Shown here: in pieces, positions 33,300 to 44,339 of the stretch
Position numbering within the stretch: the stretch's first letter is position 1
Layout of the letters: each line of letters opens with the position of its first letter
Assembly: GCA_905132765.1 (NCBI GenBank)
Contig: CAJHQP010000062.1
Location: forward strand, 288,038 to 352,037
Length of the DNA: 64,000 nt
From: Moricandia arvensis
Taxonomy: Eukaryota > Streptophyta > Magnoliopsida > Brassicales > Brassicaceae
Direction of reading: 5' to 3'
Translations under genes and position numbers: made by a program
The notes under the pieces: generated by a model
Database searches by the model: none
What the model was told of the DNA's origin: nothing
The model's input: the letters and a program-made list of their open reading frames with translations, nothing else

Positions 33300-33910
33300 T
33301 CAATCGAGGGTTTTCATAGCACAAACCCTCTGACTTAAACTTCTACCTCCGGGAGAATCACTGTTTGGAGTTAAAGGATCACATCTGACAATTTCATCGT
33401 GCGGAATGGTCGTCTCGTTGTGCTCTTCAAGACGACCATCGATCGACGGTTCCTTGCAGCCGTCGATTGATTCTTCCTCACCCGCCGAACGCACATGACC
33501 CAAACAGGTCGATTCTGCGTGGTAAACACTTTCTATAGGTAGGAAATCATGGATGGGAACGTCGTCTTCAACTCTTATTCGAGATAGGTGATCTGTGACT
33601 CTGTTTTTGACTCTTTTTTATCCTTGACTTCTATGTCGAAGCATAGGTATTGCGTCCTTTTTATTCATCAAGTATTTTAGGGCGGCGTGGTCAGTATGGA
33701 CGACCACATTTGAACCGACTAGATAAGAGCGGAATTTTTTGAAGGCGAATACCACGGCTAGTAGTTATTTTTATGTTGTCGCGTAATTGCGTTGAGCATC
33801 ATCAATAGTCCTACTAGCATAGTATATAGCGTACAGCTTCTTGTCCATTTTCTGTCCGAGTACAGCACCTACAGCGAAATCACTGGCGTCACACATAATT
33901 TCGAAAGGTA
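33300..33910 (-). pseudogene. Athila RNase H and RNase H-integrase linker
   Basis: Around 33880-33640 the minus strand reads CDASDFAVGAVLGQKMDKKL, ASRTIDDAQRNYATT and HTDHAALKYLMNKKDAIP-like segments with at least two stops, a normal Athila RNase H. The linker 33503-33300 reads EESIDGCKEPSIDGRLEEHN. The SIDG repeat at 8-residue spacing is the translated form of the TCGATCGA pair at 33439/33463. Confidence 0.75.
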
Positions 33911-33914
33911 AACT

Positions 33915-34884
33915 CTAATCTAGAGCTTGCAAAATTGGAGCAGATACAAGGGCTGATTTGATTTCTTTGAAAGCGGTCAGACACTCGGGTGTGAAGTTGA
34001 ATTTTGTTTCTTTATATAGGAGCGCTGTGAGAGGTCTAGCTATCTTGGTAAACTCTTTAATGAATCTTCTATAAAACCCAGCATGTCCTAAAAAGTTTCT
34101 GACGTCCTTCACGTTGGTGGGTGGCGGTAAACTTGTCATCACCTCGATTTTGGCTTTGTCCACCTCAATACCGGCTGCTAAGATTTTGTGTCCCAAAACG
34201 ATTCCGTTGTTGACCAGAAAATGGCACTTTTCCCAGTTTAGAACTAGATTATTTTCTTCGCATCTTGCTAATACCTTACATAGGTTATGTAGGCATGTTT
34301 TCAAATCTGGGCCGTAAACCGAGAATTCTTCCATGAAAACTTCCATGAAGTCTTCGAGCATGTCAGTAAATATAGAAATCATATACCTTTGGAATGTTGC
34401 AGGAGCATTACATAGTCTGAAGGGCATTATGCGATACGCGAATGTTCCATAAGGACAAGTGAAGGTGGTCTTTTCTTGATCTCTAGGATGTATGGGAATT
34501 TGGGAAAATCCTGAATACCCGTCGAGAAAACAATAGTATTGGTGGCATGTGAGTCTTTCTAACATCTGATCGATAAAAAGGAGAGGAAAGCGATCCTTTC
34601 GCGTGGCAGCATTAAGCTTTCTGTAACCGGTACACATTTTGTGTCTGGTCACAGTCCTCATTGGGATCAACTCATCTTTATCAATTTTCACCACCGTGAT
34701 TCCTCCGTTCTTTGGGACAACATGAACTGGGCCTGAACCAGTTACTATCTGATATCAGGTACAGAGCGCATGCTTCCAGAATTTTCATGATTTCCTTTTT
34801 GACTACTTCTTTCAGATTATGATTTAAGCGTCTTTGATGTTCAATAGATGATTTTGATTCATCCTCCAGGTGTATCCTAAGCAT
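33915..34884 (-). pseudogene. Athila reverse transcriptase
   Basis: 34884-34681 gives the start (MLRIHLEDESKSSIEHQRRL, NLKEVVKKEIMKILEA). 34694-33915 gives 259 residues of RT: RKLNAATRKDRFPLLFIDQM, YYCFLDGYSGFSQIPIHP (first catalytic Asp present), FTCPYGTFAYRIMPFRLCNA, EVFMEEFSVYGPDLK, GIEVDKAKIEVMTSLPPP and FLGHAGFYRRFIKEFTKIAR. The usual FMDD palm motif reads FMEE: both Asp codons are GAA. The copy is therefore inactive even before its frameshift. Confidence 0.9.
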
Positions 34885-34916
34885 GCATAAATTTGGGAAA
34901 ATCCCTGGAATGTCAT

Positions 34917-35921
34917 CTAAGGAATAGCCGATAGCTTTGCGATGTTTTCACAACTTGTTGAGCAGAAGAGCTTGCTCTCCGCTATTAAGGTTAGCGTTGA
35001 TGATAACGGGATAGGAGTTTTCATAAAGGAAAGTATGTTTAAGTCCAGATGGGGGCGTTTTAAGCTCAACCTTTGGCTCTTTCTCCTTACTCCAGTCGCC
35101 GGTATTGAAGGGTGTCGATCGATGGTAGATTCTGTCCATTGATCGAAGGTAGTCGATATATCGATTTCTTCAACATCAACGTGCATAACGTCTTTGGCGG
35201 CATCCATCGACCTTGCATATTCTTCCTCCCGATCATCCAACGCGAAGATTTTGCTTTCTGGAGATGTGATTGCTCTATCTAAAGGGTCTTTAGAACACAT
35301 ATCGATGAATGACTCTTCAGCTACTTCAAAAATGTGATATATATGGTAGGTTTGACCGTTGATAAAGGGTTTCTTGATTACATTTTCCATGTCAAACACC
35401 ATCCGTAAATTACCGGATTGAGACATATGCGTCCTTTTCTGACGTCAATGATCGCTCCGGTCGTAGCCAGAAATGGTCTTCCCAGAATTAGGGGATTTTT
35501 TGGTTCTTGCTCGTATCGCAGCACCACGAAGTCTGTAGGTATAAGACAGTTGTTAATACGGATAGGCACATCTTCAAATACACCTTCTAGAACTCTAGTG
35601 GATATATCGGCTAAAACGAGAGTGATCCATGTAGACCAAAATTGAGTTAGCCCAAGGGTAATTGCAACCGAGTAAGGCATCAAGTTTACACTAGAGCCTA
35701 TCACAGAGTGATCTTTGAAATATATCACTATGGATAGTGCAATCTAAGAAAAAGCTACCGGGATAAGGAAGTTTAGCTGGAGTATCTCCTTGAATATTAA
35801 CACTCACTTCCTCGGAGACCATCATTATGCTATGTTCTTGTTCACTGAATCCTCGTGACACTGCATCTTTCACATATTTCTTGATTGCAGATGACACATG
35901 GATAGCATCGCTAAGTGGCAT
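34917..35921 (-). pseudogene. Athila protease and protease-RT linker
   Basis: 35921-35691 (MPLSDAIHVSSAIKKYVKDA, PAKLPYPGSFFLDCTIHSD) leads into the active-site region SLCD, where a frameshift occurs (about 35695) before GSSVNLMPYSVAITLGL in the next frame (35728-35378, with ILGRPFLATTGAIIDVRKGR). 35426-34917 is the acidic linker to RT. The linker contains the palindrome pair 35115/35139, read as FDQWTESTIDR. Confidence 0.8.
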
Positions 35922-36078
35922 CTCGACGATTAATTTGTCGAAGGCCTTCTTTTATATCGCTCGATCCAACTACTTCTTTACTTTCGCATTATTAGGAGGG
36001 AAAAGTGATCTCTGCGGGTAAACCCCAGTTTTGACTGGTTTGGCTAATCTTGGATTGGGGGTTACATGTCGATCGACT

Positions 36079-37740
36079 CTAGGTACAGGACGTCGATCGA
36101 CGGTTTTTCAGGGTTTGATTGATTTCAGATGCAGGATGTCGATTGATGGCATCGCGATCTTCTTCTTCCATCTCTTTCGAGTTCGCTGGTAATTCCTCTA
36201 GGTCGTCAGCGTGGTCTGAAATTCCTGTTTCGGGGAGAATTTCAAGACTATGCGTGTCAATGTCAACATGAACGGGGTTTGATTTTTCTTTTTCCTCCTG
36301 CACAATTCGAGCGAATTAATCAATAGTGATGCTTTCTTTTGCGCTGGGAGTTAATCCTTTTCCACTTCGTAGGGCTACAACATTGACATGACTCCTAGGG
36401 TTTGTATCTGTCATGCAAGGCAGGACACCTTCTTCTCTTCTAATAGACATAGCGTTATGTGCAACTTGGTTGTCGATCCTTTAATTTGATCACCCAGAGT
36501 TCCGAATTTCTTCGTCATTTCCGAGTATATTAAGTCCAATTTATTGTCGAGGTCGGCAGCCACCCTACGATTTCCTGTGAATACTTGATCCATTCTTGAT
36601 TTAGAATTTCTTTCACGTTCCTGCACAGTTGCATCGTAGTTGCTTGAAAAACTACTAATCTTTTCCCCAAATTTCTGATCGCTTGAGATTATCGCATCTG
36701 TGAGTTTAACTCATCTTTCGCTCTCAGCAGAAATATCATCCTTCTCGTCACGTTAATCTGACTGAATGTGTTTTCCTACGAGAGCCACTACTCCAGCCAG
36801 AGTCTTCTCAACTTGGACAAGATGCTTCCCTTCTGTGGACGTTGATGGTTCCTTCCTTTCAGTATTCTTTCTCTCAAAGGCCTTACTTAAAACTACATTC
36901 TCAATCAGCCTTTTAGCGTCCTATGGATTTTGAGTACCGATGTTCCCCTCGCTGGCTGTATCCAAGATAGTTTGATAGTCTTGGCTTGGTCCTCGATAAA
37001 AGGTGTTGATGAGTTGAGGTTCTGAGAAACCATGGTGTGGACATGTGAACTGGTAGTCTTTGAATCTTGAAGGAATGTTTAATGGTTTCACGGTCACCTT
37101 GAAGGAATGTCAAAATTTCTCTCCTCGCCTTTCAGTATCTTTCTTCACAGAATAAGTGATTAAGAAAAGCATTTATGATATCTTTCCATCAGGTTAGGGA
37201 TCTAGGTTGTAGCAGATTCAGCCACCTCCTGGCTTCCCCTACCAGGGAAAAAGGAAAAAATTTGCAGCGGTTATAGTCGTCAGACACCACATCTTCCAGA
37301 AGCTCCATGTGATCATTCGGATGTTCAGTGGGAAAACCACTAAATGGTTTCTTACTTAAATAGGAAACGTATTCAGCGTTAAGATCATAGTTTCCCGTAT
37401 GATTGTCTGGTAATCTGATTGTGCACCTATTGGAATAGGTTCTGCCGGGGTTTAGGATTCAAGCATTGGTAGTTTATTTTTTACCTCATTTTGTTGAGAT
37501 CTAGTATTTTGGTCAGGGATTTCAGTCCCCTGTTTATTAATGATTTGGCTTGCTACGTTACGTTCGTGATCATTTAGATATTTTAAAACAACTTTCTCAT
37601 TAATAAATTCTGTATCGATGAACTTACCTGCTTCCAGCTGATTGGCATCGATCGATGGAGGTAGCAGAGTAACGCCCGACGTGTTTGGACTAAACGCGAT
37701 CGATGTTGAAGGATCTCCGTCGATCAATGCTTGACGTCAA
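36079..37740 (-). pseudogene. Athila gag
   Basis: 37727-37452 is the N-terminal part (MIDGDPSTSIAFSPNTSG then VTLLPPSIDANQ). It is followed out of frame by FSGFPTEHPNDHMELLEDV and SLVGEARRWLNLLQPRSLT near 37350-37170, the capsid-like part, then 37113-36913 and 36626-36411 (MDQVFTGNRRVAADLDNKLD), and a C-terminal acidic part 36303-36079 ending near palindrome pairs 36115/36139 and 36069/36093. There are several stops and frameshifts. No zinc knuckle was found. Confidence 0.65.
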
Positions 37741-37860
37741 CAGTCCATATTCTCTTCAAAAGATACATGTGTCATTAGGGATATGAAAAGAATAGGTTAG
37801 CAACATTAAAAATAAAAATCTAGACTATATCCTAAACTAAATCTAATGGCAATAAGAAAG

Positions 37861-37880
37861 AGTCCCTGGAAACGGTGCCA
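37861..37880 (-). other. Primer-binding site of the Athila element
   Basis: The minus strand reads TGGCACCGTTTCCAGGGACT, 4 bp inside the LTR that begins at 37885. The position and the TGG start match a tRNA site. Compared with the site at 3673-3692 it has TGGCACC where that one has TGGCGCT. Confidence 0.75.
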
Positions 37881-37884
37881 AATT

Positions 37885-38047
37885 TGATGTAGCTTTTATT
37901 ATGCACACTCAAATTAACCCTATGAGATACTTTACTCTCTCAAATAAGAGGTTCAGTGTTGTACTTAGGGATCGAATCCACAGAGACTCTAAGATCAAAC
38001 AATAGATTTGTTGTTTCGAAATAAAGCTAGATTAAAGTATAGAGAGA
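37885..38047 (-). mobile_element. 5' LTR fragment of the Athila element
   Basis: It aligns to 27041-27202 (TGATG.AGCTTTT.ATGCA, GTGTTGTACTTAGGGATCGAA, TTGTTGTTTCGAAATAAA). Homology stops after AAAGTATAGA at about 38047, where Copia RNase H sequence begins. About 1 kb of this LTR is missing. Confidence 0.85.
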
Positions 38048-38460
38048 TTATCACACCGGAAAAATCTGAAGAGGTATGTTGTATCCGCGAATCTCAAAGA
38101 AGATAGCTAATCCATGTTAACTTAAAAGCAGTTTGAGCTAAGGTTCGATATTCAGCCTATATGGAGGACCTGGAAACAGTGGCTGATGTTTTGCACACAA
38201 AGGCACCATGTTAGACCCGAGAAAGGCACAAAAACCAGTTGTAGAGCGACGAGTGTCCTAACATCTAACCCAATCACTATTACTGTAGGCAAGAAGGCCA
38301 GGAAAACTGTTGTTGAATAAAGGATTTCCAAAACCAGATGTTCCACGGATATACTAGAGTATCCTTTTTAGCAGAGAGAAGTCTATCACAGTTGGAGAAT
38401 GCACTCTCTAGCAAACAAATCTGTGAGCGAATTGAATGCAGGGTCGCTTAAGTATCAAAT
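38048..38460 (-). pseudogene. Copia RNase H fragment, minus strand
   Basis: Read leftwards, broken frames give QFA.RFVCQRVHSPTV-like text at about 38440-38400, then FSLLKRIL at about 38375, then TRRSTTGFCAFLGSN with CAKHQPLF at about 38250-38180. This is the Copia RNase H order. The start segment (CGACCC.GCATTCAATTC) occurs twice, at about 38429 and 38517. It lies on the opposite strand to the Copia element that ends at 27030. Confidence 0.65.
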
Positions 38461-39305
38461 ATTGTAATTTTTTTTAATACCACTGGTACAGTGTTGTTCA
38501 GAGATGATCAGATTTGTGAATTGAATGCGGGGTCGCTAAAGAGGTTCAGTGTTGTACTTAAAGTCGCTAAAAGTTCCATGAACCTCATACTTTCTAATAA
38601 AGTAAACTACGAAAAGGGTTGATCCCACTCTGGATACGTAGCTAATCCACTTTGGGCACATATATTAATAAAATAAATAAAAAAATTTGTTACTAAAAAC
38701 AAGCTCCCGAGCTCTACTTGTAGATAAGCTCCTTAGCTATATCTCTTCATGAGCTCCTATGCTATGTTCGATAAAACCTCATTTAATCTTATCTTACGAT
38801 CTCTCATGCTCTTCGAGCTCCTTAGCTTCATTCACTCACAGACTCTATATTTACAAGCCTCTTGGCTTAGGGCCCGTTATCTCTTGACGTCGGTGCCCTG
38901 GCCATGCAGTAACCGATTAGATTTGTGCATCTCCTATAGGTTCCTTGGTGAAAAGAAACCCTCACCATGAGAAGCATCTTTTGAGATCACTCATTGCGCC
39001 TTTTTGAGCTTAAGAACGCTTTTGGAACAGAAAGTCGGGCCCTAATTCACAAACACTTGAGGAAAACAGAAACAACCAAGCGTCCTAATTAACATTTAAG
39101 TGGGTACCGGATAAGCCGAATCGGTCGCACCTAAAACAATTCTGATACAAGGTAAGTCAAACCATGTTTGCACCTATTTTAACCCGAGAGTAAGCCAGGC
39201 TTCCCTGCATCCAGTGTTGTTTATGAATACCTACGAAAAGACTTGGTACTTAAAACAAAACTTTTTTGCTAACAATAAAAACAGCAAAAGCATTAAAAGA
39301 AAACT
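38461..39305. other. Non-coding, mixed scraps
   Basis: A 21-bp identity to the Athila LTR (AGAGGTTCAGTGTTGTACTT) appears at about 38538. At 38700-38870 the word GAGCTCC(T/C) recurs (GAGCTCCTTAGCT, GAGCTCCTATGCT). No ORF is supported. The right part is probably the spacer of the Tat element whose antisense ORF follows. Confidence 0.4.
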
Positions 39306-39308
39306 TAT

Positions 39309-41400
39309 TCATTGAATACAAGCCCTCTCGGGCACATATAAAGATAAAACCCCTCCCGGGTACCTGAAGTACCCTAAAATAAAACAAAATAAAAGCCACC
39401 CATGGCTATTCTTGAGCTGACGCAAACAAGGTAGCAGCCAAAGCATCTGCAGCAGAAATAGAGGAAAGATTTGAGCCAAACTGGTCAATGACCAAAAGCT
39501 CCTCAGCGGCTGTGGCATCAACCATTTCCTGATCAATAGGACGGTCTTCATCTTGACTCTCACTCAACTGACCGAGATTCCCCGCTTGACCAAACCCAAT
39601 CCAGATCCCACCATCACAATAAGGCACTATCTCAGGGATCAATGCCAGAAGAAGATTGTTACAACTAGAGCGACCGAAGAAGAAGAAATTTTTAGATCTC
39701 TATCTGGGTCTAACCGGATGAAATCCATCTCACCGAGATCCGCCTGAAAAATCTTATGAGCCTATGCCCATGTCTTCTGATCTTCATCGAGACCTATGAC
39801 TCTCCTCTCTGCTAAGTCATCGATTAGAAAAGTTCGGGAAACCGCCTGAGATATCAAGAGAGCCTTATGTTGAACAACTTCGGAGTAAGCCAAAGCCCGG
39901 GTGATATTGTCAAAGCGGAGTTTGTACTTCGCAATCACCACCTGCAAACAACCTCTAAAGTTCCTCCTTGTGAGACTTTTTGTGCCAATGTAAGCTTGTT
40001 GTCGAGCTTCCCCTTCTCTCGGCATGCGTCTGCTATATCTTTTATGAGATCAGCCTTTCTCTGCTCATACGTGATCTTAGCCTCCTCCCAGCCCGCTTCA
40101 CTCCTTCGATGAGGCACAAAGAAAAGACTCCAAATCCTCAAGCCCCTTGATCTTTCTCATCTTTGTTCTTCTAGGAAACCTCCAGTTACTTGAGCTTGAA
40201 TTCCAAAGCAGTGTTGCGAGCAAACACTTCATGAATCTTGGCTTGCTCCACCTTTAATGCATCCTTGCATTGAGGGGCTTACTTCTCAGAAACTGTCACC
40301 TTTCCTCGAGCTTCATGAATCTTCGCTTGCTCCACCTTTAATGCATCCTTGCATTGAGGGGCTTACTTCTCAGAAACTGTCACCTTTCCTCGAGCTTCTC
40401 AAATCTTGTACTCATAGAAAGGTCAGCTACGGTTCACCCATCCCATATGCTATAATCAAGCAAAGCAAGATCAACTCTAAGAATACAAAAGTGAAATTGC
40501 CACAAAAAAATAAAGAAGTCGATGAGAACAATTACCTAGGCGGTACTCTCCTTCGTAGATATCATTTCCGGCTAACATCTACTCCGGAAAACGGAAGTCG
40601 CCAGCAAGTCGAATCTCATGATGAAGGTGTGTATCAGCCTTCCATTTGTCATACAAAGGAGTATTGCATAGAAACTCAAAAGAAAATGCATACTCACCCT
40701 TCCGAGTAGAAGCTGACGCAGACACCCGGGAGCTCAACCCATCATCTACACAAGGCCTTTTTGAGATAACCAGATCTCGATTTCCAGAACCAGGAGGAGA
40801 TCGCTTCCTCGGATTGGTCTCTGAACTCAATCGTCTCCTTTGTCGGAAGAGGAAGGCATGTTTGCAGACTTTGGATAATCCCTCAAAGATCTCGGAGCTT
40901 AGGAAGGTCTCCGATCTGGACTTTGTAAAAACTATGAATCGCCTTTGCAGCAACCTCCACTGCCACAGACTATGGCAAGAAACCCCTCAGGCCCATAGAG
41001 GATGGAGGTAGAGTCGGAGGGAGAGGGAGTGGCATTAAAGCTGCAGCTGCTGCAGTAGACTCAACGGTCTTAACACTCCCAAGAACCTCCTTGGAAGCCT
41101 AAGGAGGTGCATTCTCCACCGTAGGAGCAGGCCCAGCAGCCTCAAAAGGAGCGGATACACCAGGAAAAATCATGGGAAACACCTCATGAGCTTCCGGGTT
41201 AGAGGCCAACCTCCGAGCTGCCGCATCCCGAGCAGCTTTAGGTTTCTCCTCTCTCTCTTCCTAGCACACTCAACCACCATCTGGGCAACGTTAGGAATGT
41301 TAACATTTGGGCGCACCAAGATGAAATAGCAACTGAAACCAGAAGATAAAGCATTTGTAAGATCAGAAGCACACAAAAGGAGTCAATCAGAAAGAAAATT
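39309..41400 (-). pseudogene. Tat antisense ORF remnant, coiled-coil protein
   Basis: On the minus strand from about 41376: a basic segment, then 40953-40579 (MLQRRFIVFTKSRSETFLSS, LSSRVSASASTRKGEYAFSF). A helical stretch at 40400-40200 reads KDALKVEQAKIHEARGKVTV. 40141-39762 (ADLIKDIADACREKGKLDNK; LTLAQKVSQGG) is followed by an acidic end at 39642-39406 (ESQDEDRPIDQEMVDATAAE). Composition and order resemble the antisense ORF at 14473-16072 and the coiled-coil antisense proteins of Tat elements. There are many stops. Function unknown. Confidence 0.5.
40229..40396. repeat. 84-bp tandem duplication inside the antisense ORF
   Basis: 40229-40312 and 40313-40396 are nearly identical (one mismatch seen, CTTGG against CTTCG). 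84 bp is 28 codons. In the helical frame each copy reads KDALKVEQAKIHEA and also holds the same in-frame stop. Confidence 0.9.
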
Positions 41401-41984
41401 CACCAAAGACGCTACGAAATACAAAAAATTCACTGGTTCGAACTACAAAAAAAAAGAGAATGTACGACAAGAAACATCATAACAGTTATTGACTTACAAA
41501 ACCTTAAAGAAAATTGGATTCCCATACAAAAAATCTCGGCAAAAGTTACAACTCAAACAATCCTAACGCAATACCGAAGGAAGACCTCGAAAGGTAACAA
41601 TTGGGACATAAAGGGAAGAGAGATCGAATGGAAATTTCAACAGATTTCCGACGAAATGATATCACACAATAGAGAGGAAAAGGAAAATTAAACTTTCAAT
41701 TTTCTCTGGTGAATGTAAGTGAAAACAAAGGAGGAATAAACACGATTTATATTCCAAATATCAAAAACACAAAAGTAAATGATTACCACGGTGTAAACGA
41801 TTCTCTTTCCAAGAAGGAAAAATCAAATCCTCTAGCAAGTCCCTTGATTTACATTAATTAAATATCGCCCTTAATTCGTCAAAACCAGAATCTCAACAAG
41901 GTTTTAAATTACATGGAAAACCGGTCTCAAATACGCCACTCAACTTGGAACCCACACCCGACCTATCAGATGACCTGAGACACA
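41401..41984. other. Non-coding stretch, Tat 3' region
   Basis: AT-rich, no ORF. It lies between the antisense ORF and the LTR start, as the corresponding region does before 16369. Confidence 0.4.
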
Positions 41985-42350
41985 TTAGAGTCGGGGAGTC
42001 TGTTGTTGGAGGCGGATTTCACCCCGCTCCACACCTGGTCCAAGAATCTAGTCAAGTATCCTTTAGACTCGCAAGATGACAATGGGCCTACGAGGTTCAA
42101 GGCCCATACAGAACTCAAGCGACAGCTAATGCCAAGCTGCTGGATTTGAATCATGGTGTAACCGAAGTCAACGTATTGAAGAGGACCATGAAGGCACATA
42201 ATACTCGCATGTGGATCACGTCGTCATTACGATCCACTCTTGAAGAACTATAAAAGAAAGACCAAAGACAAAGAGAAGAGGTTCTAAATTCTTCTAAAGG
42301 AATACTAAACTTTGGATACTTACATGCGTTTTTGTTTTTAGATACCTTCT
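41985..42350 (+). mobile_element. Start of a 3' LTR of a second Tat element
   Basis: GAGTCGGGGAGTC (41988-42000) is a good purine tract. It is followed by TGTTGTTGGAGGCGGATTTC, resembling the Tat LTR start TGTTGGGG at 8881. A TATAAAA box lies at 42249-42255. The LTR end could not be placed, and no palindrome array is visible here. Confidence 0.55.
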
Positions 42351-42802
42351 TTATTCATATTAGTTTTCTACTTATAAAATCTATCGGATACACTTCTTTA
42401 TACAAAACCATCAATATATTTTTTTTTTACAAATTTCCTTTTGTACACCAAATCAAATGCCTAAACCTGATTTCTGAAATGGATTTGAGACCCATCACCA
42501 CCTAAACAAACAAACAAAATAGCAATTGAACTACGAATTAAGGTATCGGAAACTTTCTTGTTAAATCCAAAATACATCATAAGAAGACAACTAGTTGGAC
42601 TTTGCTTTGGTCGGTTTAGGTTGTACTAACAAGGTCAAGTCACTTCACTAGTCCAAAGGACAGTTATATTAGAGTCATAAACAAATCCCAACTCTAATTA
42701 ATTAAGGTGGAGTGGTTGGAGAGTATTATAAATTAAATGAGGCTGGTTCTTTCTTTGATTGATCGTTACCATTGCCAAATCATGTTTTAGACTATAATGA
42801 TA

Positions 42803-43394
42803 AAGCCATTTTCTCCAAAAAAGACTTTTTATTTTGAAGTTTCACAAATTCTTATTAGGAATTTCAAAATGTTCCTCTCCAAAAGTAAAATTTCAAAACT
42901 AACTTCAAAATTATTTGTATTTTACTATGTGATTTTTATATTTGTCACAACTAATATAAGTTCATAAAAGTTTTTTTTAATTATGTCTTCATGTACCTTT
43001 TTAAAGGTTTTTTTTATTAAGTTTGTTTTGTAATATTCTTGTTGTCTATTTTTTCTTTTAAAATAATATAAAAAAAAATTTAAAGTATTTAATTTTATGT
43101 GTAAAACTTAAATTTATAGAAATAAATTTCAAAATTAATGAGATATAAAAATTTTAAAGATTAAAATGAAAAATAAGAAAATAATAAAAATCAAGAATAG
43201 AATGTATAATTACAAAGATCAAAATACCAAAAAAAAAAGATAACTTCAAATTTGAAGTTTTGAATAGTGACACTTTACATTTGAAGTTTCACTGCTCAAA
43301 ACTTCAAATTTAAAGTTTTAAAAAAAAAAATTTGGAGAGCAAAAAATTTCATAATATCTGAAGTTATAAAGTGTCTTTTGGAAATGCTCTAATA
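42803..43394. mobile_element. AT-rich TIR element A (about 590 bp, MITE-like)
   Basis: The left end (CATTTTCTCCAAAAAAGAC..TTTTGAAGTTTCA) and the inverted right end (GAGCATTTCCAAAAGACACT..AACTTCAGA) form imperfect terminal repeats. The right half holds several AACTTCAAATTTGAAGTTTT-type small palindromes. It is related to the element at 50558-51637. No coding sequence. Ends are approximate. Confidence 0.6.
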
Positions 43395-44339
43395 GCATTT
43401 GTCTCTATTACTTAGAATCAAATCCCACCCAAATTACGTAAATTAAGATTTGGATTTATATGGGTGGATTGTCACCAACATTTTAGTTACAAAAAATATA
43501 TAGCAAATCAAAACAAGCCGTTCACTGAAAATGATGTATTAAAATAACGACTATTGCCGTTAGGTAATGCTTCTCCACTACTCTTCTTAACTTTCTCAAT
43601 AATCCATCGAAGAAGCAGCTTAGTCATAAAAATCAAAATATGGTAAGTTAACTAAAGGTGCCGAAAAATCATAACTCGCTTTTACTACCTAAATATATAA
43701 TAGTTAAGATTTTTATTTAAGAATGACTTGAACAAGTACGTTAGTCAAACTAATGAAGAGATTGTACGTGGTAATAGATTGATTTCTTCTAGCAATAATT
43801 TCTCACCGGAATTGCTTCGTTTGGTGGGACTTCTTAAGCATGCAATTAGAATTAGTTCTATTTTACTTGAATAAATATATTTTGGATGACTTACCACACA
43901 AACTCTTCCCTAAATGTTTGTTGACACATGGTAACTCATAAAATTGATCAATCAAAACTTCTTTCACAAGCATGTGTTTATTGTGTACGTGAATATATCG
44001 ATGAGGCTCTAAATCGGTATATATGAACACTAAAATCACTAAGTACACATGAAGTGTTAGGTTGGCTAGTTATAATTAATTAAGTTAATGTTTTCTATAT
44101 TGCCTGGTCACTAATTACTAGTATTAAACATCAATAAAACACTTGTACTCATAATTTAACACAAAAAATCTTTTTTTTGGTAAGAACGCAATGCATGATG
44201 ATTTATGTCTAGTATTCACAAAGCCAAATGGTTTTTCTTTTAAAAGATCACGGTAGTGAAAATAGTTAAGCCAAATATATCATAAACAGAATATTGAATA
44301 AGGTTTTGGTAATATCCAGTAAAAGGCTAGTGACGCTAT
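43395..44339. other. AT-rich intergenic DNA
   Basis: No ORF, repeat or RNA signal that I can support. Confidence 0.5.

Larger units (their letters stand above)
27041..38047 (-). mobile_element. Athila element (Ty3-gypsy), 5' LTR truncated
   Basis: On the minus strand from the right: a 5' LTR fragment (38047-37885), PBS (37880-37861), gag, protease, RT, RNase H, integrase, an Athila-type ORF in env position, PPT (28245-28232) and a complete 3' LTR (28231-27041). The order and the extra ORF identify Athila. All genes are broken. Its most unusual property is a series of TCGATCGA palindrome pairs at fixed 24-bp spacing, described in the findings. Confidence 0.9.

Noticed and set aside
42249..42255. 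TATAAAA box as a host gene promoter
   Set aside because: It lies about 250 bp inside a Tat LTR start and fits U3/R of that LTR better; no ORF follows.
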